The notes under the pieces are model-generated. The model was not told the DNA's origin. It saw nothing but the letters and a program-made list of their open reading frames with translations, and searched no databases. The position numbers and the translations under genes are program-made. Positions 31,728 to 45,532 of a DNA stretch of 64,000 nucleotides are shown piece after piece; the stretch's first letter is position 1, and every line of letters starts with the position of its first letter. This stretch comes from Xestospongia muta (Eukaryota > Porifera > Demospongiae > Haplosclerida > Petrosiidae): NCBI GenBank assembly GCA_963693285.1, contig OY848924.1, positions 1,974,144 through 2,038,143 of the forward strand, in the 5' to 3' direction.

Positions 31728-34700
31728 TTATAGTGTTGTATGATAAAATGTCTCACTTTCTAGTTGACTTTTCATTCTTGTACCAATGTCCTTTAACTCC
31801 TGGTTCTGCTTTAGAAGAAAATCACAAAGAGCTTTTAAAAAGTCAATTCCTTTTTCTTGAACCTGTTGTTGTAGTTCAGTAACTGCTTTGTCTGCTTTGT
31901 CATAATCATCACCACTCATACTGTGTACATCTTTCTTAACATTTAATGATATCAACTTAGCAGCAACGAGCCGATTAACAATGAACATGGGTTTAACTTG
32001 AATGGCTTCACAAACATCAGCAAAATATTCCAGAAATATTTCTAATGGATCAATAGTGTCTATAAAATGTAACAATAAAAGGAAATATAACTGAATTAAA
32101 GAACAGTTAGTAAACAATGTAGAAGAGAAGTAGTAATTAATATATCTTAATATCTCATGATCTCAGTAATCAAATACAACTCTAAGTAGTCTATTTATCA
32201 ACATATATAAACTACTTATGTCAACTATAACAATCTAGACTATAAAATAACTCTATACAAACACAATCATCACATACATTATATGTAGTGTTTATTATTT
32301 AGGTGTCTTATATTACCTTGTTGTGTAGTATCACTAGGGAGAGTATCTGCTTTGTGTTCACTTGATAGTTCATTAGTAGAATGTTGCTATTGGATACAGG
32401 ATATAAGTGATAATATATGAGGTGTAAAGTATTGTAGTATTACAATACACAAGATTGATGATGTAACTATTGTTTATATTATTGATAAGACTGGAGGTGA
32501 GGCATTACAATGTAATTGTTAGTAGTAATTATTGTCACATAGTGAAACTATCAATCTATCTATGTCAAACTTAGGAATGCTTCTAAGAACCCACAACCAC
32601 AAAGAATGCTTAATGGGTGTGGCTAGATATAGTGATATAACTGCTCAGTAGACTTAGTCACAGGACCAGACACCCACTTGCTTAATGTGAAAACTACTTT
32701 TTACATCATGTTGAGCAATCACTGAGATCTGCTATCTTACCTATGAATATGCTAGATACCCTTTCTCACATTAAGCTATTGAGTATCTTGGCACTAATCT
32801 ACTGAAAGAAGCTATTATGTTAATAGCTACTTACTGGCAAGAGGAATAACCCTTAATATTTTAACAAATTAAATTTGTTAATGATTATAATTAATACAAT
32901 CTACTCTATAAGAGGATAAATCATACCTGATGTTCCATTGATAAGTCCTCAGAAATAGAGCCTTCAGTTGAGTCAGGAGGACTTGATTTCTTAGGACACT
33001 CTATAGAATATTGAGTAGAACAAAGTGACAATTATATGTTAATAGTTACATTGCTTTCCAATATAATAGTTATATAACATGTACATTAAAGTATATATAA
33101 TATGTGAACAGTTAGAAAATAAGAAAATACAATACATTCAAGATTTATTTGTGTATGTATACAATGATGTAATGAACCACATTTACTAATTATAGTAATA
33201 ATAAACTTACCATTTACTCTGTGACTGTCCTCAGTAATAGACTCACTAACACTTTTATTAACACCTATATTATGAAGGACATAAACAGTTACCATTAGGA
33301 GTCATTGTATAATCATGTACAGGTTAAATGATATGGATAAAGTAACTTACCATCAGTTTGATTATCAAGTGTGTTATTGTCAGTTTGTACCACACCTCCT
33401 ATAAAATTATAGTATGACAATGAACATAGTATATACTAGTGTATATATGTACCATTATTATCAAGAGTTCTAGAGGACTCTTCTCCACCATGTTCACTGT
33501 TACTACCTATAATAAAATATATACATAGAATCATAGCTTGATTATTAAAGATCTGTTCACTCTGAATTGTTTGAAAATTGAAACTCTGTTCATTTTGAAC
33601 TCTCACTTAATGACAGGTATACTTTCCAAGTATCTCATAGACAATATTACACTGTCATATTTCATAACAATAAAAAAGAAACTTGCAAAGCTAATACAAA
33701 ATGTCTCCTAAAGTAAGCCCCACACCTGGAGTCGACAATGGAAGAGATGTTCGAAATGGACTCCTGTATCAGAGGATACCATGTCTATAATGAGGTGTGG
33801 GCATCCAATGGAGAAAAATTATTTTTTACTAACTATTTGTCACACAGTCACCCATAATCAAATTTTGTGCGTAACTATTTGCCACACACATAATTGTAAG
33901 AAATTGGCAAGGGATATTTTTACGATGGAGTTAACTTCGTGAAATTCGCAAAAATTTTGCAATGCCAATGTTTCCCAATATACGGTACTTCAATAGTGAC
34001 TATGGAATTATTATGCAAGCAGTCTATATAATTGTAGTAATTAAAGATTGTATTATATACTTACTTTGAGTGATCTGTTGTACAGAACTTCCTTGTTTCA
34101 AGTTGTCATATATTGTCATAGCTAGAGCTTTGTTTTGAACAAGTGATCCCTTTACGACATCTAAAATGGTCATCCATGTGACAGGAGCACCTTCACCTTG
34201 ACCATTCATGTCCAGCCACGTCTGTATAATTTCACTGAGTCGTGTTTGATTGGCCTTATTAGATTCATCCAAACCTTTAAGGACATTATAACCTACTCGA
34301 AGTCCTTCCCCAATACTACGCCATGAAGCATCAATACAAGCTAGTTTGTTTAACACATCATATCTTGTAGGTCTTTCAACTGTAAGTACAATAAGATAAA
34401 GAACTGTTATATAAGATTGTCTAACATACGTAATTTAGGGAAATGACTGAATTCATCAGTTAGACTATCCTTTGTTAACATTGTCTCCTGACTGCTACCT
34501 GTAATATAACAATATATAACAATTAATGAAAGTAATCAAATATAAATGTAGTAGATATAAAAACATGAAAACTAAATAATAAATAAACTAAATTATTGAA
34601 AATATGACATTTTCTTGACATGTAGACATACCTCCAACATTGTATGTAATAGATGATGACATCTGTTTGTCAGGTTTGGTAACAGGGTTAATAAAATCTG

Positions 34701-37700
34701 TAATAATAACTAAGTCAATACAAGAGAATAGTGACATAATTAGAACCTTTTGTTGTTCTTGTCTGAACATGTTTTGATAATCTTTGTATTACTTCATCTT
34801 TTATTAGTGGAGAGGGTATACTCTATGTAGAGAAGATAAAACAATTTCATAGACACACTATTAAGATAATATAAACTTACCAAAGGATTACGTCCAGCAA
34901 AAATACTGAATTTGTTGAGATGTTCTCTTACAGAGAGGTGTGTAAAATCTGATGATGGATAGAGGGACATGATCTCTCCACATACTTCTTCTATATGTCG
35001 GACATAGTGATCTGATAGTGGTAGATCTTTGTTGGTGTCAGTAAAGAGAGCTTTGGTCACAAGAGGGGCAAGACAGAGGTATGGTTCCTTTTCACCAACG
35101 ACTAAATGGACAGGAACTTTTTCATCGTAAGTGGAAGTAGCAGTTCCTTTCAATAGTACTCCTTTAGCAACATTTCTCAGAGCATAGAGTATGCGATTTC
35201 TCTGTTCCTTTTCCATGACATCCTTAACATCACCGGGTGGAATAATAAACTGTTTTGAAATACATAGACATAATTCATTTTTAAGTTTAAGTACTTCTTT
35301 GATGAGTGATGCACGGAGTTGATAACTTTCTATTAAACTGCTGAGAGATACTAGAACTGTAACACATCGGTTGGCTTCAGTCACTTCAACCATCACCTCA
35401 ATATTACTCTCCTCCTCTTTCCAATAAATACCACTTTTCCACATTGTACAGACTCGATGTAATGCTTTAGTTGTCGGATTATCAGTAATATAACCAGTTT
35501 CCTCGGGAGGAGGAGGACAGCAAGTATAAGCTAAGTGATGAAGAAGAGTATGGAGAAAACGCATGGAGAGAAATTGCTGTGGTACATCACACCATAGGCA
35601 CCAACCAAATCCATCTGTTGTTTCAAAGATTGAAGTGGGTTTGTCTTCTGTAATAAGTGCAGGAAAAAATAAAAATTTCTCATCTTTACTAATACTGAAG
35701 TAATCAGATGGTACATTGTTAGTGATACTAGAAACAGCGTAAGAGTTCATTTGATGACAAAATTGTAGACTTGTTAAGAAGCGAATCAGCATATCTGTAT
35801 TGTATTTAGGGAAAAGGTTAGCTAGAGTAGAGACAGCCATTATACCAGTATTACTGGCAACTGGTTTACGCTCATGATCAATGCTTTTATTAAATAAGAC
35901 ACCATTTACCTCAGTTAAGAGAGCCTTTTTGTCAATAATCACCCATGTGTTAGCCAGAAACAAAATGAGACCCTTACTTCCAAGAATAGTCAAAAATTCT
36001 AACACAATGGATCGATCGGTCAAAAGACATGGCTCATTTAGTTCCATTAATTTGGAACACAGCTCATCTAGGCTAATAGCAACCTCCTCCAGCTGTTGAA
36101 GGTAAGAATTTAGACAGTGCCAGTGGTAGCTCATCTTGTCATTTTCGTCCACAACAGCTTCACAGCTCTCTCTTAATTTCTCCATAAACATCTCTACACC
36201 TTTTCCTCCTGGTCGATGACAATCTATTGGGAAAAACCCTTTGTAATTCTGAAAACGAACAGCCAGATTAGCTACATCATTTACAAAAGGTTGGAAGTCT
36301 TTTTCACTGGACAGTTCATCAATGTGACTTCCAAGGACAAGTACTTGACTTGAGCTAATTAACTTCATGCTTACATTTTCAACAAAGTTAAACCAGAAAA
36401 GGAGGTCTTTCTTAATCGTCTCCTCATCGTCGGTAAGGTTGCTTAAAATTGCAAAGACAGCTGGTGACCTCAACAAGAGAGTTTCCAGTACTGCAGCATG
36501 GCTACTGTAATATTCTGCATGTCCGGCAAAATCGTAAATTACAACATTTCCTATTTCGCAACTATGAACACTGTGGTACTCAATTCCAGTGGTTTGTAAT
36601 ACAACACCTTCAATACATTCTTCTGGATCATAGTAACCATATTGTCCCCTGTCAGCACGATAAGAGATAACAGCAGCCAATGAACTTTTACCAGCTTCTG
36701 TCTTTCCACAGAGAAATAATTTAGCATATGATTCTGTGAGGTAGTCTCTGTGACATTGTTTGAATGGTTGAAACAACTTCAGTAATCGAAATCTATTACT
36801 GCTAGATACACGTGGTGGAATACGATCCAATGGCATTTGTTGATCATTGTTTAGAGCTACTAGATGATCTGGATTTAGCTGGACATTATGTAAAAGGTAG
36901 TGTATGGTTTCTTCACTGCCACTTTGACAGGCTAAATGTAGTAGATTATTGCCATCCTAAAATTAAAAAAGTGAAAATATAAACAACAACTGTATTATTA
37001 TAAGTAATATAATGTATATTTCATGTGTAATATGATGACAAATAAACAGATTAACTTGGTTATAATAATTTTGAAGAATACTTTTGATATATAGTCATAA
37101 GAAAAAAGACTAAATATTTCAAAAAAAAGTCTTGTACATTATACAATGACAAGGAAGACTGACATGACAACTCCAAAGACAAAAAGTATGTACATATGTT
37201 AGAGATCATATCAAAGATTACCTCTTTAACTAGTTAATAAAGATTACCAATATTAGTCTGACATTGCCAACCCTTCCCTAAGAGATGAAGGGTCTGGGGA
37301 CAAGTACATATAGGACTCATACAACAGGAATGAGGATGTAGGTAAAGTATACATAGATGTGAGCATGTGTTAAGAGAGTGAAAATGCAAAATGGCTGTTA
37401 TGGTATGTATTGGACGTAGTGATGATCTTTCATATAGAAGCACAGACTGTCTTTTACTAACTTATGCTGCCTTGTATCACTCACTATGTGTCCATTAGAT
37501 CATGTGAATATTTTTTTTACATACAAATGAACAAAATGGCTTGTCCACATGTCAATGTACTTCCACCTCAAATTGGTGATCTATTTAGAATATATAAAGT
37601 TCCTAAGAATGCTATTACCCAATTATAGGAAAATTAACATAAAGTGTATTATAACAGAGGATCAAAAACTATTGAAGCCACAAACAGACAGGTAAATCAC

Positions 37701-40700
37701 AAGAGTATGTGTATATATGTGGGAGGGCTAATAAAGGGAGTGGTTCTTGGTGTAACTTGAATATGATGACATCATCACAACATGACACATATTGATGTCA
37801 TCATTATAGTACAAGTTATAAGTAACCAAGAAGCACCCTAAAGCCTTAACCTTCTAAACTCAAAAAAACTAAACCATACATTCATACTACCATTATCAAC
37901 ACATGACATATAGTGATGTCATCATTATGATACAAGTTACATCAAGAAGCACACAATAAAGGTTACATAGAGCATGCTAAATTTTGTGTATTAATCATTC
38001 ATAACTATTAATTAATTGATTATTAATAAATATTGTCATTAATATAATGACAACAGGTTATGTTTGACACATTGTAGGCAAATATCAAAATTTGATTTTT
38101 GATTATTGTTCTTGGAATGTCTTTTGTCAAAAACATGTTATCAAAATATTGGACAGTCTGGATATGAGTGAGGTTGATATCAATATTGAAGACAATATTA
38201 AATGTCATACTTCAAAGGAATAGCTCATAAGTAACTATAATATGACTTACTTCATCTGTAGCATTTATGTCAGCTTGTCCCTCTTCAATTAATAACTTTA
38301 GAACATCAACATGACCCTCTCGTGCTGCATAATGTGCTGCTGTTATACCACCCTAGAAAACAAAACAGGAAACGTTATTCAATTACAAAAAGTACAGGAA
38401 CTATCATACAATAAACTATATAGTCAATATAACAGTCATCAATACAGATAATCATAGCTATTGTATTATCATGTCAAACCTGACCAATGACAGGGACATA
38501 AAAAGGCATAGAAACTATCTAAGATATTAAATGAGTGTCAGTTTACTATAAACATTGTCATCAATAATAAACTATGTCATTTAGGTCACAAACGTATCAT
38601 AACTACCACACTTATAATGATTGTGAATTCTATTAACATGATATAAATATTTAAACTTGACTTTATAACTACATTTAAAAGGTATAGGGTTTCTAAGTAT
38701 TATAACCAATGAGAAGATGTTCTATGGAGATTTCATTGTAATATATTATGAAAGTTATATGTTTGTTATTGCTAATATAAAATAAAGTGACCTTTTTAAA
38801 TGTAATCATAAAGTCATTTTGTATAATAACTAACAAATAGTTTCCTGTCCTGATTGATTATTGTAATATTACTTTATTATTTTATAAACCACACCCACTG
38901 ATATGCAATATAGTGCTAGTCCTTCTATGAGAAGAGAGATTATTCTTCAATAATCTTAAGCTGTTGGCAACCAATTGCGATATATCTCAAGTATGCCATC
39001 AATGTTAAGGTTTAATTTTTTAAGGGGAGGGGTCTAGTTATATTAGTAACCATAGGTAATTTAGATGTGTTTAGGACAGCTCCAGATAATGCACATTGTT
39101 CCATGACATTACTCTTTGTCTATCAGAATTATGGGGTAACTGTGTATTCTCAATGTAACCACAAGTTTATTATAATAGCAATGTCTATTACATGTTAATA
39201 TATTCAGGATATAGGGAGTTTAACATTTAGTGAGTAACATATATCCATGGATGACGTAAGCTTATTCAACATCCATAATGTATGCTCTATCCTTCCTATT
39301 GTCACTATGAAGTACATGTAATGAAAATAACAAATTACAACTACCACAGATATATTAATTAGTTTATAAAAGTTTAGTGATAAGAAACAAGACTATCAGT
39401 AATACTAATAGCTATACCATCATTTAAGCACACCTCTAGGAAACAGATAACTTCAAGTTTGAACCTGATTTATATATCTAGTGAATGGTACATCTCCTAT
39501 CTCAAAATTAAAATTAAAATGGCTCACTACTGGATGTTTTCCTATACTCAAGGATTTGAGGTTCAAGCTTTGGCTGCAAGTCTAGTAACAGTATAAAAGT
39601 ACAGTATAATGTTAATGATACAATGTCTACAATCATCAGAGCAGTTTGACACAAATGGCACATCATACTAGTGGGACCTCTGTGAATACCAAGATGTTTC
39701 CAACCATATGTACTACTATTACAACAGGCCACATCTACTGATACCTGACACTGACTATCTTTGTTAATCGTTTACTAACAAAAATTTGAACAACAGGTCA
39801 ATGTAGAAATTACTAACAGCCACACCCATAACATTCTATATCTATTAAATACTGATTTAAATCTAGTAACATGTAGTAATCTCTACAAACAATATACACT
39901 GACCATGTCACAAATGTTGGGATCTGCACTTGACTTTAACAATAGTTGTACGATATCATAGTAACCTCCTTTTGATGCGAAATGTAGAGATGTTCGCTGA
40001 TCCTAGAGGATATACACAAGTATTAATTTTATTGTTCACATGGTCAGGTTGAATTACTAATAAAAAGAGTAAATTAAATTCATTTGTTGCTAACTACATT
40101 GGCAGTTGTTACATGTAGTTAAATTAAAAAAAAAAAGTTATACTAATAGTACAAGGTTAGTAAGAAGTGTGACAAAATGTCAAAATAGTCATATTAATTA
40201 AAGTTGTGGGTTAAAAATTTCTTCTTCATTAACATTGTATGACAAAGTCAATAAAGTAAATGATAGAGAAGTCTTATGGAAATAGGAAAAGAGAGATTAA
40301 ATCGCTTTCTAGATGAACAATGTCTACAAGAGTGGGTGGGGCTAAATCTTTTAAATGCTTGTAATTGATCTCCTTTGTTATAGAATATACCGTATACTGG
40401 GATTTATTGGCGACCGATAAAATTTGGCGAATTGGCAAATTTCAAAAAATCGCCAAATAAATAACTTAAATTTTTCACGTAGTTGCCACACCCACAATTT
40501 TTATTTGTACACGTGAAATATTGTGGCTGAATGGCTAAACTGGGTGTGGTAACAAGACACGTGCTAAATTCGTCAAATTTAATCTCGCCAATTATAAATT
40601 TTACAATTCCGCTAAATTTCATCATCGCTAATAAAGTCCGGTATAAGGTATTACTTTAAACAGTAAATACTAACAAACAACAGTAATTTATTACTATTTA

Positions 40701-43700
40701 ATTAGTGTACTAACATTATAACGACCATGATGAACATTGACATTAGCACCTGATCTAAGTGCTAGAGTTACATTTTCTATATCACCATTTTTAGCTGAAG
40801 TCAAAAGTAAGTCATCCTGTTAAAATAAATAATATATTATAACTGTGACATGTACCCACATATAATTAGGTCATGTTTATAATATATCATAACATATAAG
40901 ATCACTATGTCCATGTCATCATATACAGTAAATATATTATTACATTTATCACTTACATTTATAACTTGATCCATATCTCTTGCTCCGAAAGAACATAAGA
41001 GTTCAACAATGTTATCATGACCATACCAGTATGCTAGATAAAGTGGACTATGTCCCCACTATAAAATGAAACAAATAGTTTAATAATAATAATAGATTAA
41101 ACTTGTTAAAGTGGACATATATAGAAATATACATACACACATGGTCCAAAACAATCTTAGGACTGATCAGGTTTATTTCATGTAAGAGCACATTAATATT
41201 TTATATATTGTTTTACATATTAGGTTTATTATATTTTCCAGTCATATTAGTAATTGTTATATATCAAACAACAAATGAGAGCTACTTTGTCCCATCCACA
41301 CAAATTACATTGAAAATTAATTACATGGCATGAAAAGGTTAACTTAATTGTATTCATTACATTGACTTTGATCTATATCCTGTCCTACTAGACAGGTAGT
41401 ACTACATATATGTACATGTAGTAGAGATAATAAATGAAATATAAACTATATACAATACACACTGACCTTGTTATAAATGTTAGGATTTGTATTTGACTGT
41501 AGCAGAAATTGGACTACCTCAGTGTGACCATTACGTGAGGCTAAATGCAAAGCTGTATCATCACACTAATAATAAAACAACAAATTAAAGAATGTGAATG
41601 AAAATATGACTACTACAATTTATAAAATACTACAGTAAGAGAATATAACTAAGTCTGGTAATCAGTTATAGTATAGTGAAGATATCACAGCAATGATAAA
41701 AAATATTGTTCAAAGTATTAAATCTTATATATCTGACTTCTCATGAAAATATTATATTGTTTTTTTTAAATAAACTTATAATTGTGAAATTAATGAGTTA
41801 TCCTTTACTAGAAAAGAGTCATTTATTATAATAAGATATAACTTACAAAGTACTGGCTTTTAGCATACACATTAGCGTTCTTCTTTAAAGCTTCTTTCAC
41901 TATATCTACTAGTCCTTCTGCAGCAGCTGCTAACAATATTTCATCCTAAGAAATCACAATAAGTAAATATAGATAATGTACATCATAATAAATACAACAG
42001 TATACACTAGGAATACACATGTACATAAATGTCACATGACCCACATTTTATCAACCATTATTAACTATGCATAAAGTACATGATGATGTACAGTGTTATA
42101 TAACTATATCCAACATATTAAAGTACACTTTATTTATCTGAAATAATTTCAAGACATTAATACTAACATTCACAAATAGATAGATAAAGATCTACTTTAT
42201 GATAGAAGATTTAGAGTGCTACCATAGGGTTAATATGGATAGCTAGTCAAAGACAACTTAGTCATTGTTTATACTCTGTTTGAGTTGAGTTGGGCCTTTC
42301 ATTACAAAAGGTGTTGTATGCATGGAATGTAAGGTGAGGTATTTTCTCACCTAATCAAGTGCAATTAGCGCTGAATACATTTTAATATTATTCATTGACA
42401 AACGTGACAAAGGAGAGCCAAATTTTATATATAAAATGCACATTTGCATTTGGTGCAAGTTCCATGCAGATAGCACGTAAAACGGCAAAGTTATTTACAT
42501 GTCTGGGTGGCTCAACTCAACTCGGACAGAGTATAGAAAATTAGAAATAATACATTCAGTCCAGTTCATCTTCTTCTCAAAAAAGTCTTAACAAATTGAT
42601 ACCCAAACTAAAGACTATATAGAAGCCTGGTAAATATGAAATTCTAAAATCAACTCACTAAACCATTTTACAACCTCTTCAAGTGGGTGTTAACCTTTAC
42701 ATAAGGTCTATTAAATTTTATTAGTCATGAAATCAACATTCCTGTGGTTAAATGTTCTGAAACCAATTAATTACATACCTAAACATGAGATATACAAACA
42801 TTTACCTATACTATGTCCAAGTTGAGTTGGGCCCTTCAATAAAAAAGGTGTTGTATGCATGGAATGTGAGGTATTTTTTCACTTTATCAAATGCAATTAG
42901 CGCTGAGTACATTTTAATATTATTCATTGTTTGTTCACGTAAATGTCATGCGATTAAACCACGTTTTCTCTCGTGGTCGTGAAAATGCAGAGTAAAAAAG
43001 ACTGAATCACAAACAGAGGAGGTTTTTGCGAATGTCTATGACTATTTCGAGGAAGTCAGCAGGCATCAGCAGGCGTCAACAGACTCAAGGAATTAATGTA
43101 ATTGTAAATGTTATATGAAGTCAATTGGTAACACTGTTGTATCTTAGTGTTACATGATATGTTTTAAACTAATGATTTAATGATAGTTACTAGCTATAGA
43201 AACTAATATGAAAAGAAAGGTAGTATGGAGATAAACAGAACATAGGTACACAACAATTATATCAGTAAAGGTCATAATAATTATCCATTAAATGTATTGT
43301 TATGTGTATAAGGACTTGGGCATTAAATAGGAGACATTTTAATGTAAGTATGTACATGTACATAATATCAATGTAACAATCAAACACTTGAGTTATACTA
43401 AATATTGACCTCAACTACATACATGTATACACTTACATAATCAGGAGTAGCACCTGCATTTTCTAAGAACTGGACTATTGTGTTATGACCTTTGATGTAA
43501 GCTATAGTATGAGGTGTTATTGGTATAAAATAAACACCTTTATGATCATGAATCTATATAATAAACAAATATATTTTAATGTATGAAATAAAATCCAATT
43601 ATATATCTGTGTATACACAGTACAAGCTATTACTTTACATTGACATGTATCATTAATTAAGACATTACTATCACACAATATAATGGATTTCATTCAATTA

Positions 43701-44982
43701 AATTATAATACAATATTAAAAATACTACATGTAAAGATCATGTATGTTATTAATTGTGGATACTAATTCAGTAACTTTAACAAATAGAATAATAATTAAT
43801 AAATTGTGTAAATGTTGAAGTTTTTAATTAATATTTAGGTGTGGCTAAAATGAATTAATACTCATTAAATCTACATAATTTAAATTAATTACTAAAGTTA
43901 GTAGACACAAATAATAACAGTAGATTAAAGGGAAGTTAACAGGATCTTACCACAAAATGACATTTCAAGTTTGCTCCTTTCTGAAGGGCTTGTTCGACTT
44001 TTTCTAAATGTCCATCTTTAGCAGATTCCCAAAGTTCATAGTTCTATATAATAATAAAACAAGTCATTACATTTAAAACTAGTAAATCATACACAACTAC
44101 ATGTATTACATGAGACTAATAAAACTATAGGACAGGTCAAATACACAATACACAAAGTGACACTATTTATATAAAAAGAACATGATGTAATTAGTATTAT
44201 GTATATAACTAACAGAGACAATTAGACTATACTACAAATACAAGACTACACTAACTAATAATAAACAGTTCAATGATCTTCTTTCCATTCTTTTGTTGCT
44301 AATATTTATTTGATATGTGATATGATCAAGTAATAGTAATAACTGGACATTATTCAAGTATTAAAGTGAGTACTATGAACACATAGAGACAGGTCCATAG
44401 AATGATAGTAGATACAACCATTGTTTACATAACTATAAAATATAGTATTTATCATGTGATAATGAACATGATCAGTTGTAAATTAATAAATATTAATAGT
44501 GTGAATAATTATCACAGATAATCAGATATAATGTCACCTAAAGGCTATAGTTTGTAATAAACTATCACTTAATGAACAATTTGAGTTATGAAGAAGCTGT
44601 GTAGTCTATTTCCAAGTAATCTTTTCGATTAATGTAAAAAAGAGTACAAGAATTAAGAGAAACAATTTGACTGTTTAGCTAGTTCCCAGTTCTCCACTTT
44701 ATTAGTAATACTTTATAACATTATCAAAGAACTTATTACCTGTAAAATATTCAATAATGGCAAGTGATGTTGAAATAAATTTATGAGGGAACATTAACAA
44801 TATACTGTAATAGATTGAGTGTGACAGCCATTTTGTCATGTCTTTCTCTACATATAAACCATACCATACTTAATAATAATATGCAATGTATTGATTGTAT
44901 ACTAACGCATGTAGTATACTGGATTAGTTACTAATATACTTACAATCCTCCGTTGCTCTCTCTCTGATAGTTGAGCTGCCAT
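31728..44982 (-). CDS. Ankyrin-Roc-COR-Death-CARD-like GTPase (ROCO/DAPK-like, no kinase)
   Basis: Exons in transcript order: 44944-44982 (ATG at 44982), 43951-44043, 43437-43553, 41847-41945, 41467-41565, 40957-41058, 40715-40816, 39904-40002, 38251-38352, 34881-36956, 34747-34822, 34632-34697, 34430-34498, 34065-34379, 33453-33506, 33351-33398, 33211-33264, 32927-33000, 32317-32386 and 31728-32059. Phases all match, giving 1361 residues. Residues 14-320: eight or nine ankyrin repeats, about one per exon. About 360-510: Roc GTPase with P-loop GKTEAGKSS (368-376), switch II DFAGH (426) and SHID (494-497). About 560-900: COR-like region. About 1047-1150: death domain (NKLACIDASWRSIGEGLRVG, then IIQTWL and VTWMTIL). 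1152-1251: Ser/Asp/Glu-rich linker made of tiny exons. 1252-1361: helical CARD-like death fold (LVAAKLISL, MSGDDYDKAD, FLKALCDFLLKQ). DAPK1 has the same ankyrin-Roc-COR-death order behind a kinase, which is absent here. Probable cytosolic signalling scaffold in cell death or immunity. A 30-nt exon of copy A (4949-4978) has lost its acceptor here. Confidence 0.9.
33600..33987. mobile_element. One-ended MITE remnant in a ROCO intron
   Basis: The right end at 33987, read in reverse complement, begins TACCGTATATTGGGAAACAT, closely resembling the ends of the elements at 40390-40648 and 9033-9576. Inside are two GCCACACAC-type segments also similar to 40390-40648. The left boundary is not clear, so the start given is a guess. 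Confidence 0.4.
36957..38250 (-). other. ROCO intron without further genes
   Basis: Intron between the tenth ankyrin-type exon and the large Roc-COR exon. About 37,745-37,960 contains two copies of the TGATGTCATCA repeat also seen at 9,836 and 54,400. No other exon or element is supported. Confidence 0.6.
40390..40648. mobile_element. 259-bp MITE inserted in a ROCO intron, unit B only
   Basis: The ends are TACCGTATACTGGGATTTAT and, reversed, TACCTTATACCGGACTTTAT. TA duplications lie at 40388-40389 and 40649-40650. The empty site is visible in unit A at about 480 (AGAATATATTACTTT). No coding capacity. The insertion must have happened after the duplication, or the element was lost precisely from A, which is less likely. 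Confidence 0.85.
42272..42533. mobile_element. 262-bp MITE (family TATACTCTGT), unit B only
   Basis: The left end with its TA reads TATACTCTGTTTGAGTTGAG, and the reverse complement of the right end reads TATACTCTGTCCGAGTTGAG. TA target copies are at 42270-42271 and 42534-42535. The matching site in unit A (about 2,430, TTGTTTAGAAATAC) is empty. Same family as 1-236. Confidence 0.85.
42816..43090. mobile_element. Truncated or recombined member of the TATACTCTGT MITE family
   Basis: It starts TATACTATGTCCAAGTTGAG and shares about 130 bp with the 5' half of the element at 42272-42533 (GGTGTTGTATGCATGGAATG, then GCAATTAGCGCTGAGTACAT). It then continues into unrelated sequence (ATGCGATTAAACCACGTTTT) up to about 43,090, where alignment with unit A resumes at GAATTAATGTAATTG. 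It replaces a short unit A segment at about 2,690-2,735. Confidence 0.6.
44740..44769 (-). pseudogene. Counterpart of copy-A exon 2 with lost splice acceptor
   Basis: In copy A (4949-4978) this 30-nt in-frame exon is preceded by CATTTCAG. Here the same place reads TATTTCAA, so the AG is gone while the GTAATAAG donor side is kept. Skipping removes ten residues (HHLPLLNILQ in copy A) without shifting the frame. Inferred to be skipped in this copy. Confidence 0.7.
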
Positions 44983-45532
44983 TGCCAGGAGGGGCTGACA
45001 GCCCTTGACTGGTACTGTTAATTTAATCTAGTTCTATAATAGAACATTAGATATCAATGTACATATATCAGTTATACTATAATGTATTATATATATCACT
45101 TTATATAACAAAGGTAATAAACCGTATGATCTTCATTTATTGTCATTGTACAATCATATATAACATGATCATGTCAACATCATCTCAAGTACAATATCTT
45201 AAACATTGAAACAAATAAAGAGACTTTTTTCAATCATAGAGAGTTAAAAAGTTGGAACTCCAAAAACAAAGGAACATAGCTTGTGTTTACACAGCCTTAA
45301 CTCTTCTATCTTTGTAATTGTCTGAAATACTCTCTTGTTACCAGAACTAGCTAGAAATACACTAAGTCATAGAAAAAATGTACTTCCTCTTCAATCAAAT
45401 GTCATAAGAAGTAACATATCTCGTGTATGTAGTCAACAAGTAAACACTGTAGTACTGCAAGTGTTAACATGACCCATGACTCATATTATCTACATACAAT
45501 ACTACTAATTAACTTCTACTTTTATTACTTAC

